From Deltaproteobacteria bacterium (GTDB lineage Bacteria > Bdellovibrionota_C > UBA2361 > SZUA-149 > JADZAE01): DNA of 36,618 bases. Positions 35,259-36,618 of the stretch are shown piece after piece. Every line of letters begins with the position of its first letter. Position 1 is the first letter of the stretch. The position numbers were made by a program, and so were the translations under genes. The stretch spans positions 1-36,618 of the forward strand of contig JADZAE010000027.1 of NCBI GenBank assembly GCA_020852715.1, given 5' to 3'. The notes under the pieces are model-generated. The model was not told the origin of the DNA and did not search any database. It saw nothing but the letters and a program-made list of their open reading frames with translations.

Positions 35259-36227
35259 TTAGGCATGCGGAAGAAAACCAAATTTTTCATTATGCTCAGC
35301 AATTGCGGCTCGCACAGCATTAGCAAATTTCAAAGCTCTTACTCCATCTTGACCCGTGGCTTCGGGTTCTTTCCTCTCCGCTACGCAGTTAACGAAAGAA
35401 TCGATTTCGGCCTGCAACGCATCTTCTTCGCGCACCGGGATTTCTTGCACATCGACATTGGGGAAAAGGCCAAAATTTTGTTTCTCTTCGCTAAGGCGAT
35501 AGATTTTTAATTTTCTTTTGCCAAAATCTAAGGAAATATAGAGGTCCGGCTGAAATATTCTGATTGTGCGCTCGGGAACTAACGCTGTGCGGCTGGCCGT
35601 GATATTGGCAACAGCGCCGCCGGTAAAAGTAATGCGTGCACTAACAACATCATAAGAGTTAGTGATCACCGGCGTGCCCACAGCTTCTACTTTTAATAAT
35701 TCCTGGCCGGTGAGGTGAGCAACTATATCCAAATCATGAATCATTACATCAGAGATAACATCAACATCAAAGCTGCGCCCGGAAAAGGGGGCAATCCGAC
35801 GCACTTCAAAATAACGCGGTGAGGACATAACATCCTTCATTGCCCGAAAAGCCGGATTAAACCGCTCTAAATGCCCAACTTGTAAAATCCGATTATTTTT
35901 TTTGGCTAAAGCAACAAGTTTCTCGGCGTCTTCAATCGTTGTGGTGATTGGCTTTTCTACTAAAACATCAATGCCATTTTCCAAAAGCCAAGCGGCAATT
36001 TCATAATGCGTTGAAGTAATCGAGGAAATGCTGGCACATTGCACACCCAACGAAGGCAGCATTTTATAATCTTGAGTGTAAATAGCCCCAAATTTATTAG
36101 CCAGCTTAGATGCGTTTTCCGGATTGGGATCGACTAGCGCCACCAAGTCTACTTGTTTTGAATTATGATATTTTTCTGCGTGAAACTTTCCTAAATAACC
36201 GACTCCTACAACTGCACCTTTTAACAC
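35259..36227 (-). CDS. Gfo/Idh/MocA oxidoreductase in the lipid A operon (GnnA candidate)
   Basis: A 322-residue NAD(P)-dependent sugar oxidoreductase. The Rossmann fold is at the very start (GAVVGVGYLGKFHAEKY), then ALVDPNPENA, VLVEKPITTT with the conserved Lys (EKP), VGHLERFNPAF, and VMIHDLDIVAHLTGQE with the His/Asp catalytic pair. A longer frame from a GTG at 36248 exists, but GGGAGG lies inside it 6 bases before the GTG at 36227, which also places the Rossmann motif at the N-terminus, so 36227 is the likely start. First gene of the operon. Oxidoreductases at lpxA-lpxB loci of some bacteria (Acidithiobacillus, Leptospira) are GnnA, which oxidises UDP-GlcNAc at C3 for 3-amino lipid A. Here that is an inference. 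Confidence 0.85.
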   Translation of the reverse strand: MLKGAVVGVGYLGKFHAEKYHNSKQVDLVALVDPNPENASKLANKFGAIYTQDYKMLPSLGVQCASISSITSTHYEIAAWLLENGIDVLVEKPITTTIEDAEKLVALAKKNNRILQVGHLERFNPAFRAMKDVMSSPRYFEVRRIAPFSGRSFDVDVISDVMIHDLDIVAHLTGQELLKVEAVGTPVITNSYDVVSARITFTGGAVANITASRTALVPERTIRIFQPDLYISLDFGKRKLKIYRLSEEKQNFGLFPNVDVQEIPVREEDALQAEIDSFVNCVAERKEPEATGQDGVRALKFANAVRAAIAEHNEKFGFLPHA

Positions 36228-36265
36228 AGGGCACCTCCCTTCATTCACAATATGTTAGCGGCGGC

Positions 36266-36306
36266 TATATATATAACAGTAAGCCTCTAGTAAACATATT
36301 TACTAG
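36266..36306 (-). promoter_or_regulatory. probable promoter of the lipid A operon with a 20-bp palindrome
   Basis: CTAGTAAA (36287-36294) and TTTACTAG (36299-36306) are perfect arms with a 4-base spacer. On the minus strand TTTACT (36294-36289) and TATATA (36271-36266) are 17 bases apart, a plausible sigma-70 pair with the -35 box inside the palindrome, ending about 40 bases before the GTG start at 36227. Confidence 0.55.
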
Positions 36307-36405
36307 CAAGTTAGTCGGTTTTAGCCGAAAAAGCTCATTGATGAGCGAAAACTCTCTTGCTATCAACCATTATCTCACTGAGTGAAATTAGCAACGATTT
36401 GCTAT

Positions 36406-36570
36406 TATACCGTACGCAAGAAATCATTTGAACGGTATATTACTAAGTATTCAAGTTTTGTGTACGGTATAAAGAAAAGCAAGGATGCTTTTCGCGGAAG
36501 CGAAACTCCGATTCGCTTCCGTAAATGCCAATAAATAAGCCATGGATGGCTTATTTATTGGCAAAATGAA
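36406..36570 (+). repeat. 165-bp structured dispersed repeat, copy 2
   Basis: Partner of 16810-16974 in the same orientation. Its hairpins are more perfect than those of copy 1: the first stem has TATACCGTAC/GTACGGTATA arms, the third CGGAAGCGAA/TTCGCTTCCG, and the last is a 16-bp perfect stem (arms TGCCAATAAATAAGCC and GGCTTATTTATTGGCA) around ATGGAT. It lies about 180 bases upstream of the lipid A operon start, in the opposite direction. Confidence 0.85.
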
Positions 36571-36575
36571 ACTAA

Positions 36576-36606
36576 GCCCCATCGGGGCGGGTTTTGCGTA
36601 GCAAAA
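36576..36606. repeat. two further small hairpins right after repeat copy 2
   Basis: GCCCC/GGGGC (36576-36580, 36584-36588) and TTTTGC/GCAAAA (36592-36597, 36601-36606), each with a 3-base loop, directly follow the 165-bp repeat. Copy 1 has no equivalent here. The element may continue beyond the window. Confidence 0.5.
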
Positions 36607-36618
36607 TCATGAAGGCAA

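Noticed and set aside
1..36618. CRISPR array
   Set aside because: No set of regularly spaced short repeats was seen; repeats here occur in pairs or as hairpins.

Overview
The window comes from a diderm (Gram-negative type) bacterium. It carries a lipid A/Kdo cluster (Gfo/Idh/MocA oxidoreductase, lpxB, msbA, waaA, lpxK), an OprO/P-type porin, a DUF4105 protein ending in an apparent beta-barrel, and a lipoprotein hydrolase. The DUF362/ferredoxin protein and the glycogen genes would suit an organism with anaerobic or fluctuating metabolism. I cannot name the phylum. TGA, TAA and TAG all end intact genes (msbA and lpxK end in TGA), so the code looks standard.

Layout. 1-6.5 kb is a loose accessory region: a transposase scrap, two small glycine-rich proteins, a cell-wall hydrolase, two DUF4143 ATPases and a broken alkaline phosphatase. 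A structured element of about 120 bp occurs twice here, each time upstream of a minus-strand gene. 6.8-13.4 kb is a tight minus-strand operon glgP-glgB-asnB, with a eukaryotic-type (GH13_8-like) branching enzyme. Divergent from it lie a DUF362 ferredoxin protein and an M20-peptidase-like protein that seems to lack its metal site. 15.7-18.4 kb is mostly relic DNA: strong hairpins, a decayed plus-strand gene, a decayed BRO-family gene and copy 1 of a 165-bp structured repeat. Copy 2 is at 36.4 kb. 18.4-21.1 kb holds a DUF4105 protein overlapping a lipoprotein alpha/beta hydrolase.

21.3-28.4 kb is a genomic island inserted in tRNA-Leu(UAA). A 55-bp part of the tRNA is repeated (54/55) at the far end. 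The integrase has lost its middle, and a large DNA methyltransferase and a neighbour are full of stops or frameshifts. The cargo on the right half is intact: an Rrf2 regulator, a perfect inverted-repeat operator over a promoter, a DUF6448 protein, a hemerythrin, a small protein and an Rnk-like factor. This looks like a dead mobile element whose stress-response cargo has been kept.

28.5-36.3 kb is core envelope biogenesis: a porin with a good terminator, then the five-gene lipid A/Kdo operon, all minus strand with overlapping or near-abutting genes, probably driven from a palindromic promoter region at 36.27-36.31 kb.

The most unusual material is non-coding. There are two repeat families in which base changes between copies preserve stems, a regulatory palindrome for the retained island cargo, and an exact 17-bp duplication of a ribosome binding site plus start codon.
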